Source of the DNA: Ustilago trichophora
Lineage: Eukaryota > Basidiomycota > Ustilaginomycetes > Ustilaginales > Ustilaginaceae
Assembly: GCA_900323505.1 (NCBI GenBank)
Contig: OOIN01000001.1
Coordinates: 248,001 to 312,000 of the forward strand
DNA length: 64,000 nucleotides
Direction: 5' to 3'
Shown here piece after piece: positions 49,091 through 59,065 of the stretch. The notes under the pieces are model-generated. The model did not search any database. It saw only the letters and a list, made by a program, of their open reading frames with translations, and was not told the origin of the DNA. Positions within the stretch are counted from its first letter, which is position 1, and each line of letters opens with the position of its first letter. The position numbers and the translations under genes were made by a program.

Positions 49091-50578
49091 ATGCGCTTTG
49101 CTCAACTCGCCTCGCTCCTCGCTGCCTCTGTGGCCTTCTTCAGCAGCGACAGCGATGCTGCAACTCCAGCAGCATGGAAGACTCGCACCATCTACCAGAT
49201 CGTCACTGACCGCTTTGGCGTGGCCAGCGGCGTCACCCCTTCCTCGTGTGCTGCTGGCACCAACGTCTACTGCGGCGGAACCTTCCAAGGTATCATCTCA
49301 AAACTCGACTACATTGCCAACATGGGCTTTGACGCCATCTGGATCTCGCCCATCGTCACCAATGTCGACTCGCCCAACGCCTATCACGGCTACTGGGCGC
49401 AGGACCTTTACTCGATCAACTCGCACTTTGGATCCGCCTCGGACCTTCAAGCTCTCTCGAATGCCCTTCATTCCAGAGGCATGTACCTCATGATCGATGT
49501 CGTAGCCAACCATATGGGCCCGCAAGTCAACGGCAACTCGGTCAACAACAATCCTAGCGCTTACAAGCCGTTCAACCAGCCCTCGCAATACCACAATTTC
49601 TGCACCATCACAAACTACAACGATCAGACCAACGTCGAGCAATGCTGGCTCGGCTCGGACCAGCAGAGTGGCTTGCCCGATCTTAACACCGAGAACTCGG
49701 TCGTCTACAACGGCCTCTACTCGTGGGTCAAGAGCCTCGTCGGCAACTACTCGGTCGATGGTTTGAGGGTCGACACGGTCAAGCATGTGCGAAAGGACTT
49801 TTGGCCCGGGTTCAACTCCAATGCTGGTGTCTACTGCACGGGAGAGGTGCTTTCTGGTGACCCTGCTTACGTCTCGCCCTACCAGCAGGTTATGGATGGA
49901 ATCATCAACTACCCCATCTTTTACCCACTCACCCGAGCCTTCCAGCGCCCAGCACAGGGTTTCACCGAGATGAAGAACATGATCAACACCATCCGCAGCC
50001 AATTCAAAGACCCTCTGCTGCTTACCAACTTCCTCGAGAACCAGGACCAGCCTCGTTTCCCTTCGCTCACCTCTGACCGCGCACTCGCCAAAAGCGCAAT
50101 CACCTACATTCTCACCGGTGACGGAATCCCCATCATCTACTACGGCCAGGAACAGAGCTTCAACGGTGGCAACGATCCTTACAATCGCGAAGCTCTATGG
50201 ACCTCCAACTACAACACCGGCTCAGAGATGTACGTCCACATCAGCAAGGTCAACAAGCTCCGCAAATTCGTCAAAAACTTGAGCACCAACAATCCCATCA
50301 CCACTCCGCTCACCAGCGTCTACGATGACAGTATCGCCTGGGTGTACAGGAAGGCAGGTATGGTTGTTGCGCTCTCGAGCGGAGGTAGCAGCGCTGCTAC
50401 GCAGAATCTGTATATCAATGCTGCAAGCTTGCCCTCGGGTACGCTGCAGGATGTGATCAGTTGCAAGACCATCAGTGTTCCCAGCAGCGGAACGGCGACG
50501 ATTCAGCTGAATGGAGGTCAGCCAGCCGTATACTACCCCGTCAGCGGTCTCACTGGCTCTGGTATCTGCGGTCGCTAG
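49091..50578 (+). CDS. Secreted GH13 alpha-amylase-like enzyme
   Basis: The protein has 495 residues with a signal peptide (MRFAQLASLLAASVAFFSSD). The GH13 barrel starts at TRTIYQIVTDRFGV. Region I is MIDVVANHMG (His141), region II is GLRVDTVKH (nucleophile Asp228), region III is TGEVLSGD (acid/base Glu252) and region IV is FLENQDQPRF (Asp319). Region IV normally reads ENHD in fungal alpha-amylases; here Gln318 replaces the His that contacts sugar in subsite -1. The catalytic triad is intact. Related fungal proteins lacking this His act as glucanotransferases in cell-wall alpha-glucan metabolism, so transferase activity is possible. The first ATG is 49091; the longer frame opens at TTG. Confidence 0.85.
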   Translation: MRFAQLASLLAASVAFFSSDSDAATPAAWKTRTIYQIVTDRFGVASGVTPSSCAAGTNVYCGGTFQGIISKLDYIANMGFDAIWISPIVTNVDSPNAYHGYWAQDLYSINSHFGSASDLQALSNALHSRGMYLMIDVVANHMGPQVNGNSVNNNPSAYKPFNQPSQYHNFCTITNYNDQTNVEQCWLGSDQQSGLPDLNTENSVVYNGLYSWVKSLVGNYSVDGLRVDTVKHVRKDFWPGFNSNAGVYCTGEVLSGDPAYVSPYQQVMDGIINYPIFYPLTRAFQRPAQGFTEMKNMINTIRSQFKDPLLLTNFLENQDQPRFPSLTSDRALAKSAITYILTGDGIPIIYYGQEQSFNGGNDPYNREALWTSNYNTGSEMYVHISKVNKLRKFVKNLSTNNPITTPLTSVYDDSIAWVYRKAGMVVALSSGGSSAATQNLYINAASLPSGTLQDVISCKTISVPSSGTATIQLNGGQPAVYYPVSGLTGSGICGR

Positions 50579-50709
50579 TCATTCTTGCACAACCGCAGCG
50601 TATCTAGACACAAAACACAAAAGATCGGCTCTGGTAAAAACGAAAGAATATGTAATGACAGTAGTAGCCACATCGCAAAGTGATCCCTCTCGAACTACTA
50701 GAAATCGAC

Positions 50710-53700
50710 TCACTTCGCCGCAAGACAAGCTTGAGATTTACAATATCCAGCCGAGTGCTCAAAGAAAACCGGATTTCCTCCTGAACTAGCGTGGTTCGCC
50801 TGGCACTCGAGATGACATCGAGAGTAGAGGGCGCATGTCAAATGACCCTGTACGAAAGAGTTCTTCTTTTGCTCTGGCTTTTGGGCAAAGGCTTTCCTCT
50901 TATCCTCTCCTTCTCCGACTACGTTCTTACCGGCTCCTTGTCCTTGTCCTTGAGTCGCTCCTGTGCCAGTTCTAGCACCAGCGCCAGCGCTAGCAACTCC
51001 CTTGATCCCTGGCATCTTTGAGCCGACATCACTACTAACAAGCCTAATCTCAGGATAGTCAAGGCTGAACGTCTGCTGGTAGATATTTGCAAACACACAT
51101 CCATCCGTAGCATCGCAAGCATGCAAACACTCCGAGACCGACCGGACCAGCCCCCAGTGCAGGAAAGAGGCCGGTTCCGAGACAACGGAGCCAAACAGCT
51201 GGTTGTTATAGCTTGGTACTGGACGCATGGCGTTGCTGAACAACTGTCCGTAGCCCGATTGGCACTTGCCATGCGTGGAAGACCTGCTGTTGGGGCTAGG
51301 GAGAAGGTCGCGTTTGGGTAAGGTTGGATGGCGGTGGTCGTTGTGCGAGCTGGTGTCGGTGTGAGCTTGTCCGTCTTTGAGGTGGTGGATTGGTTTGCGC
51401 ACAAAGTCATGGCGGGTCGAAGAAAGTGCGTGGATCTTGCTAAAGAGCCATCGATCGCCTACGCATTGCTCCGCTTTGGCCTTGAATCCAGATTTGGCTT
51501 CCACCAGCTCGGTAAACCCGTCGCACTTGAGGGAGCAGTGAACGGTCATCACTTTGACGAGCTTGGATGAAGCCTTGCCGAACTTTTGAATGCCTTTCTT
51601 GGGTTGCTGTGTTGCATCCCGCTCCTCGGGCGTGGAAGAGCGGCAGTAGGGGAACGCGTGCTCGATGAGTTGCATGCAGAGCTGGGCTGTACCTCCGCAC
51701 TCTGCGCTGACACTTGAAGGCGAAGAGGGAGATGAGGCTGGCGGGATGGAAGAGTGGGGTAATCTGAGATGGGCATCGTCTCGTTTGGCCATGCCGGGAG
51801 TGTAAGATTGGGGTGAGGTACCTGCACCGGGAGTGCTAGACCCGGCCAAAGAAGATCCAGAAGTCAAACCAGTCGAGGATCCGGAAGTCGAGCCAGATGA
51901 ACCAGTGAGGCCAGATGAAGATGAAGATGAAGAGCCGATTCCTCCAAGCGGGCTGGCAGAGGTAGAAGAAGAAGAGTTGGGCAGACTAGAGCCAGGACCA
52001 CTCGAAGTCAAGCCACCTGCGTCGCCAGTCGTCGATGTCGAGCCAGTGCTCGTGCCTGGACTGATGCCTGTATTCACTCCGGTGCTGAGTATAGTACCGG
52101 AAGCGCCTGGGAGGCTTCCACCTGTCTCCCCAGAGCCTGTAGTTGACGAAGTCGAACCGATGCCGCTGGTCGCACCTGCAGCATCAGTCGCACCGGTCAC
52201 TCCGGCAGCTCCAGCAGTATCAGACATACCAGCCTCAGAGGCGGTATCGGGTTCAGCGGCAGATCCAGCACTCGAATCCGAGCCCTTGACGCCACCACTT
52301 AGGAGCGTCTTTATCGCACCGATCGGTCCCGTCTCCAAGTCACTATCATCTTCCTTGCTCTTCGAATCATCGTCCTTGTCACCTGAACCACCACCCTTAC
52401 CTTTCCCCTTGGACTTGCCATTCTTTGCCTCTGCCTCTTTGACCTTGAGCTTCTCGGTATCCGTCTCCTGCATGTATTTTAAGAAAGCCACTCCTACCTT
52501 GCCTCCTGCGTCGATACCAGCAAGAATGAGGGGCATCATGGCCTGCATACCACCAGCTCCACCCATCATCATAGGTCCTCCCATCATCATGGGTCCGAGA
52601 GGGCTGCGTTTGAACAGATCAGAAGCGGCTCTTTCGGTGTTTGGCGCTGCAGGCACGATCTTGGCGAGAGAAGACACCGCGTCGTTGCCCAACGAGGAAA
52701 ATGCAGGTGGAGTGAAGTCGGCATTGACAGCCCTAGAGATATCGTTGAGCTTTGCAGGTGCCTGCTCCGACGTGTCGAGACCCGTAGCGACAACGTTGAG
52801 AACCTGATCGTTGAGCTCCCTGTTGGAGGAAGAAGATCGTCGAGACATCTTGGTGGGAGGCGGAGTAGCAGGAGCTGGAGCTTGAACAGTTCCGCCACTC
52901 GCTGCAGACTTTTTGTCGTCTTCTGCGAGAGACTTGGAAATTATCTCTTCCGTCGTTGGACCTTTGTCCTTCGGAACGGGGATGTCAGTGTCGGTTGGAT
53001 CAGGGTTAGTCAGAGTACTGAATAGGTTGCCCGCTATACCCCCGAGGTCAAAGCCTTGAAAGCCGGTGGTCATTAGCTTCATCACTGAGTCGATGCCTGG
53101 AGAAGAGGTGCTGTCGTCAGATCGTCGGGCAAGTGGAGTGCTCGGAAATCCAGCTGGATTGGTTGCGGCTACGCCTACACGTAGAGGTGAAACATTAGCC
53201 CCAGGACCTTGAGCAGCAGCTTGAGCCCGCAGTCTCGCCAACTTGACCTCTCTACCCGCCTCGATGCCTTGGTCGACGATTTGCTGGATCTGACCGAAGC
53301 CAGGAATTGGACTTATGCCACCCAAGCCATCCATGCCACCCAAGCCTCCCAAACCACTCAGACCTCCCGTACTTCCCAAGCCTCCTGTGCCTAGCAATGG
53401 AAGAGCTCTAGGCTGAGCAGCCAATAGGTCAGCTCCTCCACCACCCACTCCACCGCCTTGTGCGCCAAGCCTGGCCAACTTGACCTGCCTATCAGCATCA
53501 ATACCATTGTCAACGATTTCCCGGATCTGAGAGAAGTTCGGAATGGCCCTCCTATCCAGCCTTCCTTCCTTTCCAGAGGATTCGTGACCTGTCTTGCAGA
53601 TGGAAGCGTCAGGAATGGGAGCAGGAGCGTTGCCGTGCAGACAAAAGTCAGAAACAGACTTCTGAGCAGCCACGCGACGCTTGTGTCCCTTTCCATGGCT

Positions 53701-54135
53701 GAGATGGTTTCCGACCGAGCCCACGGCAGGATTCGATTTAGTCAGGTGTTGAGGTGGACAAGCGGCCTTGTCGCCGCCATCCCAACGAGGAATGTCGTAG
53801 ATGTTGTCGAACGTCCAACCTGGCCAGCTGTCTTCGTAGTACGGTTCGAGTGCTCGACCGTCCGAAGAAGCTGAGCGACGAGCGGGTCCTTGGGAAGGCG
53901 TCCAAATGCGCATGGGCTTGCCAAAGTCTCGTTTCGTGCCGGGCTTGTGAACGATGTCTTCAGCATGCTTCTTTGGTACGTGATGGCTGTGATGCTGACG
54001 ATGGTGGGAGTGGTGAGGATGGTGTGGATGGTGTGGATGATGGGGCTCAAGATGCGCAGATGCAGCGTTCAACGTGTCAAAACTAAAGATTGTGAGTAGC
54101 CACAAATGTGACGAGAGAGCGGAAAGCTTTACCAT
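50710..54135 (-). CDS. Large secreted His-rich protein with many dibasic sites and a Cys-rich C-terminus
   Basis: I do not recognise a family. The 1141-residue product has a signal peptide (MVKLSALSSHLWLLTIFSFD) and a His-rich segment at about 28-52 (repeated PHH). Two related units near 197-225 and 282-310 share IVDxGIxAxRxVKLARLxAQ. Dibasic sites followed by acidic or small residues recur (TKRDF, DRRAI, ARRSD, SRRSS, FKRSP, AKRDD, PKRDL), suggesting Kex2 cleavage. A Ser/Gly/Thr-rich stretch of about 150 residues lies near 640-800. The last 330 residues hold regularly spaced Cys (LFGSVVSEPASFLHWG, CLHACDATDGCVFANI, CALYSRCHLECQANH). It is probably a cell-wall or extracellular protein. Single exon. 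Confidence 0.7.
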   Translation of the reverse strand: MVKLSALSSHLWLLTIFSFDTLNAASAHLEPHHPHHPHHPHHSHHRQHHSHHVPKKHAEDIVHKPGTKRDFGKPMRIWTPSQGPARRSASSDGRALEPYYEDSWPGWTFDNIYDIPRWDGGDKAACPPQHLTKSNPAVGSVGNHLSHGKGHKRRVAAQKSVSDFCLHGNAPAPIPDASICKTGHESSGKEGRLDRRAIPNFSQIREIVDNGIDADRQVKLARLGAQGGGVGGGGADLLAAQPRALPLLGTGGLGSTGGLSGLGGLGGMDGLGGISPIPGFGQIQQIVDQGIEAGREVKLARLRAQAAAQGPGANVSPLRVGVAATNPAGFPSTPLARRSDDSTSSPGIDSVMKLMTTGFQGFDLGGIAGNLFSTLTNPDPTDTDIPVPKDKGPTTEEIISKSLAEDDKKSAASGGTVQAPAPATPPPTKMSRRSSSSNRELNDQVLNVVATGLDTSEQAPAKLNDISRAVNADFTPPAFSSLGNDAVSSLAKIVPAAPNTERAASDLFKRSPLGPMMMGGPMMMGGAGGMQAMMPLILAGIDAGGKVGVAFLKYMQETDTEKLKVKEAEAKNGKSKGKGKGGGSGDKDDDSKSKEDDSDLETGPIGAIKTLLSGGVKGSDSSAGSAAEPDTASEAGMSDTAGAAGVTGATDAAGATSGIGSTSSTTGSGETGGSLPGASGTILSTGVNTGISPGTSTGSTSTTGDAGGLTSSGPGSSLPNSSSSTSASPLGGIGSSSSSSSGLTGSSGSTSGSSTGLTSGSSLAGSSTPGAGTSPQSYTPGMAKRDDAHLRLPHSSIPPASSPSSPSSVSAECGGTAQLCMQLIEHAFPYCRSSTPEERDATQQPKKGIQKFGKASSKLVKVMTVHCSLKCDGFTELVEAKSGFKAKAEQCVGDRWLFSKIHALSSTRHDFVRKPIHHLKDGQAHTDTSSHNDHRHPTLPKRDLLPSPNSRSSTHGKCQSGYGQLFSNAMRPVPSYNNQLFGSVVSEPASFLHWGLVRSVSECLHACDATDGCVFANIYQQTFSLDYPEIRLVSSDVGSKMPGIKGVASAGAGARTGTGATQGQGQGAGKNVVGEGEDKRKAFAQKPEQKKNSFVQGHLTCALYSRCHLECQANHASSGGNPVFFEHSAGYCKSQACLAAK

Positions 54136-54448
54136 CCTGACGAGATGATGGTGTGTGGAAGACGAAGAGACAGTGATGAGGTGTAAGAAACAAGGGAGGA
54201 ACCCAATGCTCAGAGCTCCTTATATACTCATGAAAGACCGCCGTGCGGTGTCAGACATGGCTGGCGAGAAAGGCTCAAGGCGGCTAGACCACCTAGGCGC
54301 TTGGAGCAGGCCATGACGTGTGTGGCAGACGAGGAGAGTTTCAAGATCAGGCAAGGCTCATCGTCTACTCTGAGACAGGCTGACGATGAGGGTATCTGAA
54401 GATGGCTGGGAATCGGATCTCCGCCATATGAGGTCGTTGGATCGATCC

Positions 54449-54488
<40 letters not shown>

Positions 54489-54954
54489 TTGACACATGTA
54501 TTGAACGATGGCACGACGGTCTGCGGTGTTGACGATTATTGATAGCAACGAGCTCGGATCGCTTCACCTGCGCGCCAACACATCCATACCTCTCGAGAGA
54601 GGCTGGAGATTTTGATCGTCATCGCTGCCCATCGCCTTTCGGCGATCATCAGTGTTGCACACGAAGATGAGATCAGGGTCCGGACAAAATACAGTGCCAG
54701 CCGCGGACCTTCACAATAATGCAACGCATCGGCCCAGCTCATCATCGATCAACATCGGCGTTCAAAAACACACCCGCAACAGCTGCTAAGAGCATGACCC
54801 CTCTTCATATACGGACAAGCGGCTCGATTGTACCAAGTATATCTATCTTCATTGCGGTACATTTTTTTGCGTGTGATTCGTTGTGACACTGTTGTATGTA
54901 TCTTTGTGTACGGGTAGAAGCGGCCGAAAATCGAACTATTTTATTTCGACCATC
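54136..54954. other. Promoter of the secreted-protein gene with a poly-C tract
   Basis: This stretch between two - strand genes contains 36 consecutive C at 54452-54487. It has no supported gene and no ATCWGATAA motif. Confidence 0.5.
54452..54487 (+). repeat. Poly-C homopolymer, 36 bases
   Basis: An uninterrupted run of 36 C (poly-G on the strand that encodes the downstream - strand gene), about 320 bp upstream of that gene's ATG. Poly-G can form G-quadruplexes; assembly length error is likely. Confidence 0.9.
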
Positions 54955-56850
54955 TTACTTGTCGTCCTCGACATCGTCTTCATCCTCATCCTCCTCACCC
55001 GAATGCCAGCCGTACATGACGACGGTTGCCAGACCGAGCAGGCCGGTGAGCACACATCCGGTGAAAGCGCCGATCGCCCTTCCGGTCCAACCCGACTCAA
55101 GGTAGGTCGGTCCCTTTTCGAGACCCTTGAAGTCGGTAGTCGAGTTGAGACCCACTGCGTTACCCGTTGTTGCGATGCCCTGTGCTTGACACTGGTTCTT
55201 GATGTAACTGGGCACGTTGAGGTAGTCGTTACTGAGCACATCGGGAGCTTCGATAAAGATGGACGCAAGACCAGAGACAAGATGAGGGTCAATGTGGCAG
55301 TGGAAGAACCATGCGCCTGGATTGTCTGCCCTGAAGCGGAGGTAAGCGGATCCACCGGGGGGTACCATGACAGTGTCCCTCCTCATCGGGTTGACTTGGG
55401 ATGCGTTGAAGGGTGGGTTGATGGCAGGATCGCTCGAGGTGACGTCTTGAGATTTGTGGACGACCTGGAAGTGGTGACCGTGAAGATGGAAGGGGTGCTT
55501 GCCGGCGTCCCAGTTGAAGAGCTGCACTTCGACCATGTCGTTGTGGTGGATGACAAAGGCGTTCGAGTTGGGGCCGTAGATGGCAGGGTTGGAGGCAAGC
55601 GCACCCATTGAGTCTGCCGACAGAAGCGCAGGAACCTTGGGAGCAATGTAGGAGATGTTGTTGAATGCGGCGTAGTTCTCGCCGTTGGACATGGTGTCGA
55701 ACGAGACGTCGAGACGATGTGTCACATCAGGAGTAACAAGAGGCTCTGGGTTGACAGGGACAAACTGAAGGTCATCGAAGTAAGTGTACTCCTGGATGAT
55801 CTTCTCAGGGCCAAACTTGCCCACGGGAGCGTTGGGGTACGAGATGGTAGCGGAAACATTGAGCTGCAAGTCGGCGGGGACAACATCGAACATGTCCTCG
55901 TCCATGTTGGCGTGGAGCTTCCAGTTCTGAGGGCTAGTGTCGTTCCTTGCTTTGACAAGCACACTGAAACGCTGAGCAACAGCGACAGAGAGGAAGTCAA
56001 CGGGTTGAGGCTCAACATCGACACCCTCAATCTCGATGACCTGCATGTCGTGACCCGAGAGGTAGAAATAGAATGCAGCGAGGGCGGACATGTTGATGAC
56101 ACGCAGACGGTAGGTCTTGCCGGCCTCGAAGGGGAGAGTGGCATTCTCGCTGAAGCCAGGGAGGTACGTAGCGGCAGAGGTCTTGTTGGAAGTGTGAGCA
56201 AAATAGATGAGACCCGACTTGGGGACGGGTTCGGCACCGGTAGGATTCTTGCGATTCATGAATTCGTTCTTGACGAGGTCGGTGTAGTTGGAGTGATACC
56301 AGTCGCCGAGGATGACGGTGTAGTCATCGTCGTAGCTGTAGTGGATGTCTGCCGGGTCATCGGGGTGGATGACAACGGGGGCACGCAGACCGTCGGTGTA
56401 CTGATCGTTGTTGTGAGCGTGAATCCAGAAAGTACCCATCTGCTTACGGCGATCAGCCGGTGAAGCAGGCGAGTTGAGGGTCTCGTAGGTGAAGCTCTGG
56501 CCAGGGGGGATGGGGCATTGGGTGATGGCAACCGCACCGTCATAGTAGCCAGTGCGGTTGAAGAACATGCCATGCGAGTGGAGCGAGGTGCCTACGCCAG
56601 TCTGGAGGTCGTTGGTGGCGGTAACACGAAGGACATCGGAAGCATTGACGTTGATGATGGGAGGAGGCCAGGTGCCATTGACTCCGATGACATGTCTTGG
56701 GAAGAGACCGTCAGGGTTGACGTCGGGGACCCAGTTGATGTTCCAGTGGTGCTCGACAGTGGCAGCACTAGCGACCGAGAGGAGGGAGCCTAGCGACGAG
56801 GCAAGGAGAGACAGCGCTGGCAATGCCGAGCGGCGATGTGTCGCGACCAT
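54955..56850 (-). CDS. fer1: Fet3-type multicopper ferroxidase (high-affinity iron uptake)
   Basis: Oxidises Fe(II) to Fe(III) at the plasma membrane for its permease partner. The protein has 631 residues: a signal peptide, three cupredoxin domains and a C-terminal membrane anchor (AIGAFTGCVLTGLLGLATVV) with an acidic tail. Copper sites are SLHSHGMF (His91, His93), FWIHAHNND (His144, His146), HPFHLHGHHF and FHCHIDPHL. Two iron-specific carboxylates of yeast Fet3 are present: Glu207 in PTGAEPVP (as Glu185) and the Asp of NWDAGKHPFHLHGH (as Asp409), which separates it from laccases. It is divergent from the permease gene at 59645, as fits a co-regulated pair. The symbol rests on the U. maydis pair and is tentative. 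Confidence 0.88.
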   Translation of the reverse strand: MVATHRRSALPALSLLASSLGSLLSVASAATVEHHWNINWVPDVNPDGLFPRHVIGVNGTWPPPIINVNASDVLRVTATNDLQTGVGTSLHSHGMFFNRTGYYDGAVAITQCPIPPGQSFTYETLNSPASPADRRKQMGTFWIHAHNNDQYTDGLRAPVVIHPDDPADIHYSYDDDYTVILGDWYHSNYTDLVKNEFMNRKNPTGAEPVPKSGLIYFAHTSNKTSAATYLPGFSENATLPFEAGKTYRLRVINMSALAAFYFYLSGHDMQVIEIEGVDVEPQPVDFLSVAVAQRFSVLVKARNDTSPQNWKLHANMDEDMFDVVPADLQLNVSATISYPNAPVGKFGPEKIIQEYTYFDDLQFVPVNPEPLVTPDVTHRLDVSFDTMSNGENYAAFNNISYIAPKVPALLSADSMGALASNPAIYGPNSNAFVIHHNDMVEVQLFNWDAGKHPFHLHGHHFQVVHKSQDVTSSDPAINPPFNASQVNPMRRDTVMVPPGGSAYLRFRADNPGAWFFHCHIDPHLVSGLASIFIEAPDVLSNDYLNVPSYIKNQCQAQGIATTGNAVGLNSTTDFKGLEKGPTYLESGWTGRAIGAFTGCVLTGLLGLATVVMYGWHSGEEDEDEDDVEDDK

Positions 56851-57187
56851 GTTGGTGAGAGTGCTTGAGGGAGTTATGAGCCCAAGATGATGGTGAGCAA
56901 GCAGGAAGATGAGAAGTTGGCACTGCTCGAAAGAAGGCACGAAGCAGGGGGTCGATCAGCTGATAGCCAACTTATCAGGAGAGGATGTGTCTGGCGGGAT
57001 GGCGAGAGTGAGGCGTCTAGAGGGTGAGAGACGAAATGGAAGCAGGCGAGCCGAATAGGTGGGACAAGTATCAGATAGTCCGGAACGATAGGCCGTGCGA
57101 ACAAGGATGCAAAGCAGAAAGTTTTTTGTTCGTGTCTGGTCAGGTACGGTACGAAGAAGCAGCTGATCGAGGGAGCCACACGAGTTG

Positions 57188-57196
57188 ATCTGATAA
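57188..57196 (+). promoter_or_regulatory. Iron-GATA-factor motif ATCTGATAA
   Basis: Exact ATCWGATAA match, 338 bp upstream of the ferroxidase ATG. Confidence 0.6.
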
Positions 57197-57609
57197 GCTG
57201 GGGGGGAGTCGCGCTGAGCAGTAATGCAGTGTTCGGGAGGAAGATTTTGGTTGTTGCCGGAATGTCGGTGCGACGATTGACGAGGGCTGAGGACGGCCGA
57301 GGTGCTGGAATAGTAGACGTGGGGGGCTAGGCTGTTATTGGTTGCCAGGCAAAGAAGAGAGAACACCTCGGGAAGGAGCGGAAGGAGTGAGAAAGCTGTA
57401 AGAGTGGGTAGACTGGCGCGGTAGATGTACCGAAGGATCCAATGAAAGCTCTGAGAGGAAAAGAGAGGCGTTCCTAGTCAAGGTACAGGGGAAGAAGGGA
57501 GCCGAAAGTGTCAGGAGAGAAGAAGAAGGTAGGATCGGCCGAAGTACAAGAAGAGATGGAGCTAACGGCGCAAAGGTCGACCTTGAATAGCATTTGACGT
57601 TGCAACAAC

Positions 57610-57632
57610 AGTACTGTACTGTACAGAACTGT
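57610..57632 (+). promoter_or_regulatory. TACTGTAC cluster
   Basis: AGTACTGTACTGTACAG followed by AACTGT; includes the third exact copy of GTACTGTACAG (57616-57626). Confidence 0.4.
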
Positions 57633-57726
57633 GAAGAGCACGGACGAGCGAGACGCCGACGAAGAAGAGACAAAGAGGTGGGCAACGCAGAGCCGAAGCC
57701 CACAAAAAAAAAGGGTATCAGATCGG

Positions 57727-57735
57727 ATCAGATAA
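57727..57735 (+). promoter_or_regulatory. Iron-GATA-factor motif ATCAGATAA
   Basis: Exact ATCWGATAA match within TATCAGATCGGATCAGATAA, so it sits beside a partial second site. Confidence 0.6.
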
Positions 57736-58612
57736 GAATTTTCTAGAGGTAGAGTGCCCAGAAATTCTCATCGAGCTTGTTCTTCATACACGAAAGAGGC
57801 CTCGAATACAAAATAGGAAAACAATTTGCGAAGGAGCTGAGTGTGAATGCCAAACCAAACAACAATGAGAGGAGCGGGAGAGGCGGTCGCTGGACAAGAC
57901 AAGAGACTCGGTTGCAGTTTTGCTACAGCCGATAGGCAAGGTTGCAAGCGTTGAAAACGAGTCAAGGCTAAAGGGCGGGCATGTGGGCCAAAGTGCGTGG
58001 CTTTGGACAGCTCGCTTAGTTGGTTCGCAGGCTGCCCTTGATAGAAAAATTCAGCACAAGTCTACTCCGCTCCTCCTCTTGCTAAGTGACACACGCCTGC
58101 TCACCTGACTCGAAATCAATCTATGCTCTTCTTTCTTCCATGCTCAACTTCGGGAGCTTCCATCCGAGCATTGCAAGCGTGAGAACAAGAAGTAAGAAAA
58201 AGATTACCAACTCGAGATCGTTCGATCCGGTCAAATGGGTATGTACGCACATTAAACGTGGTGCGGGCATAATGCCCATTGGTCCGCTGTCCGCTCAACT
58301 GAACCCACGGCAAATTGACCTAGCTGTAGGCTAGTCTAAGCACAACCGTCGGAGTGTCCGCTTCATGCAAAAGAGGTGCATATCGAACCTTTTTCTTTTC
58401 TTTTTTTCTCTCTCATTTTTTCAAATCTCAGCCTGACGTTGAGGAACGAGAAAAAAAACAGCTATGCAAAAGCGGGGTTGCAAAGAAGAGGAGACACAGC
58501 AGCCGAGACCCCACTTTGTTTTGCACACCTCTCCCGGCTTTGCAGCTCGCGTGCGCTAAACGTGGGTCAAGGAGCAGCACCCTTTCTTGCTAGCGTGCCC
58601 GTAGTTTCTTCT

Positions 58613-58621
58613 ATCTGATAA
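58613..58621 (+). promoter_or_regulatory. Iron-GATA-factor motif ATCTGATAA
   Basis: Exact ATCWGATAA match about 1.0 kb upstream of the permease ATG. Confidence 0.55.
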
Positions 58622-59056
58622 ACGCGAAGGGGCACATTTCCACTCTCCGCTCTCCTACTTACTCTTTCAACTGGATTTGTCTTGATGTCTTGTGCCCATG
58701 AAAGAATCGATGCATGCAGTTGCGGTGAAACTTGTACAAACCGCAGGTGAACAGAGCAGAAGCAGAGCAATGAGCCACTAGCTCGTGTCGGCTGCAATCC
58801 GTCGCTCTTGCGGCCACCGTTTGAGCCGAACAACAAAAGTCTTATTGTTTCAGAGAGTATAGAGTTCAACCGGCCCATCCCGAATACTGTGAGAGGTCAG
58901 CTGGGTAGCGGACACTCCGACAAGGAATGAGCACTTAGTTGCTAATGTACCTTACGCCACAAATGCAAACGACCGGTCTCACCGCGGTCCGATCAAGTGT
59001 CCGTGCGAAAGAGCAGAAGAGTGTTCGAAGAGACGAGGCTCGCTCAACCTTTTGCC

Positions 59057-59065
59057 ATCTGATAA
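59057..59065 (+). promoter_or_regulatory. Iron-GATA-factor motif ATCTGATAA
   Basis: Exact ATCWGATAA match about 0.6 kb upstream of the permease ATG. Confidence 0.6.

Noticed and set aside
51833..52807. A 324-residue Pro/Glu/Ser-rich frame on the + strand
   Set aside because: It is the antisense of the Ser/Gly/Thr-rich part of the large secreted protein and only mirrors that low complexity.
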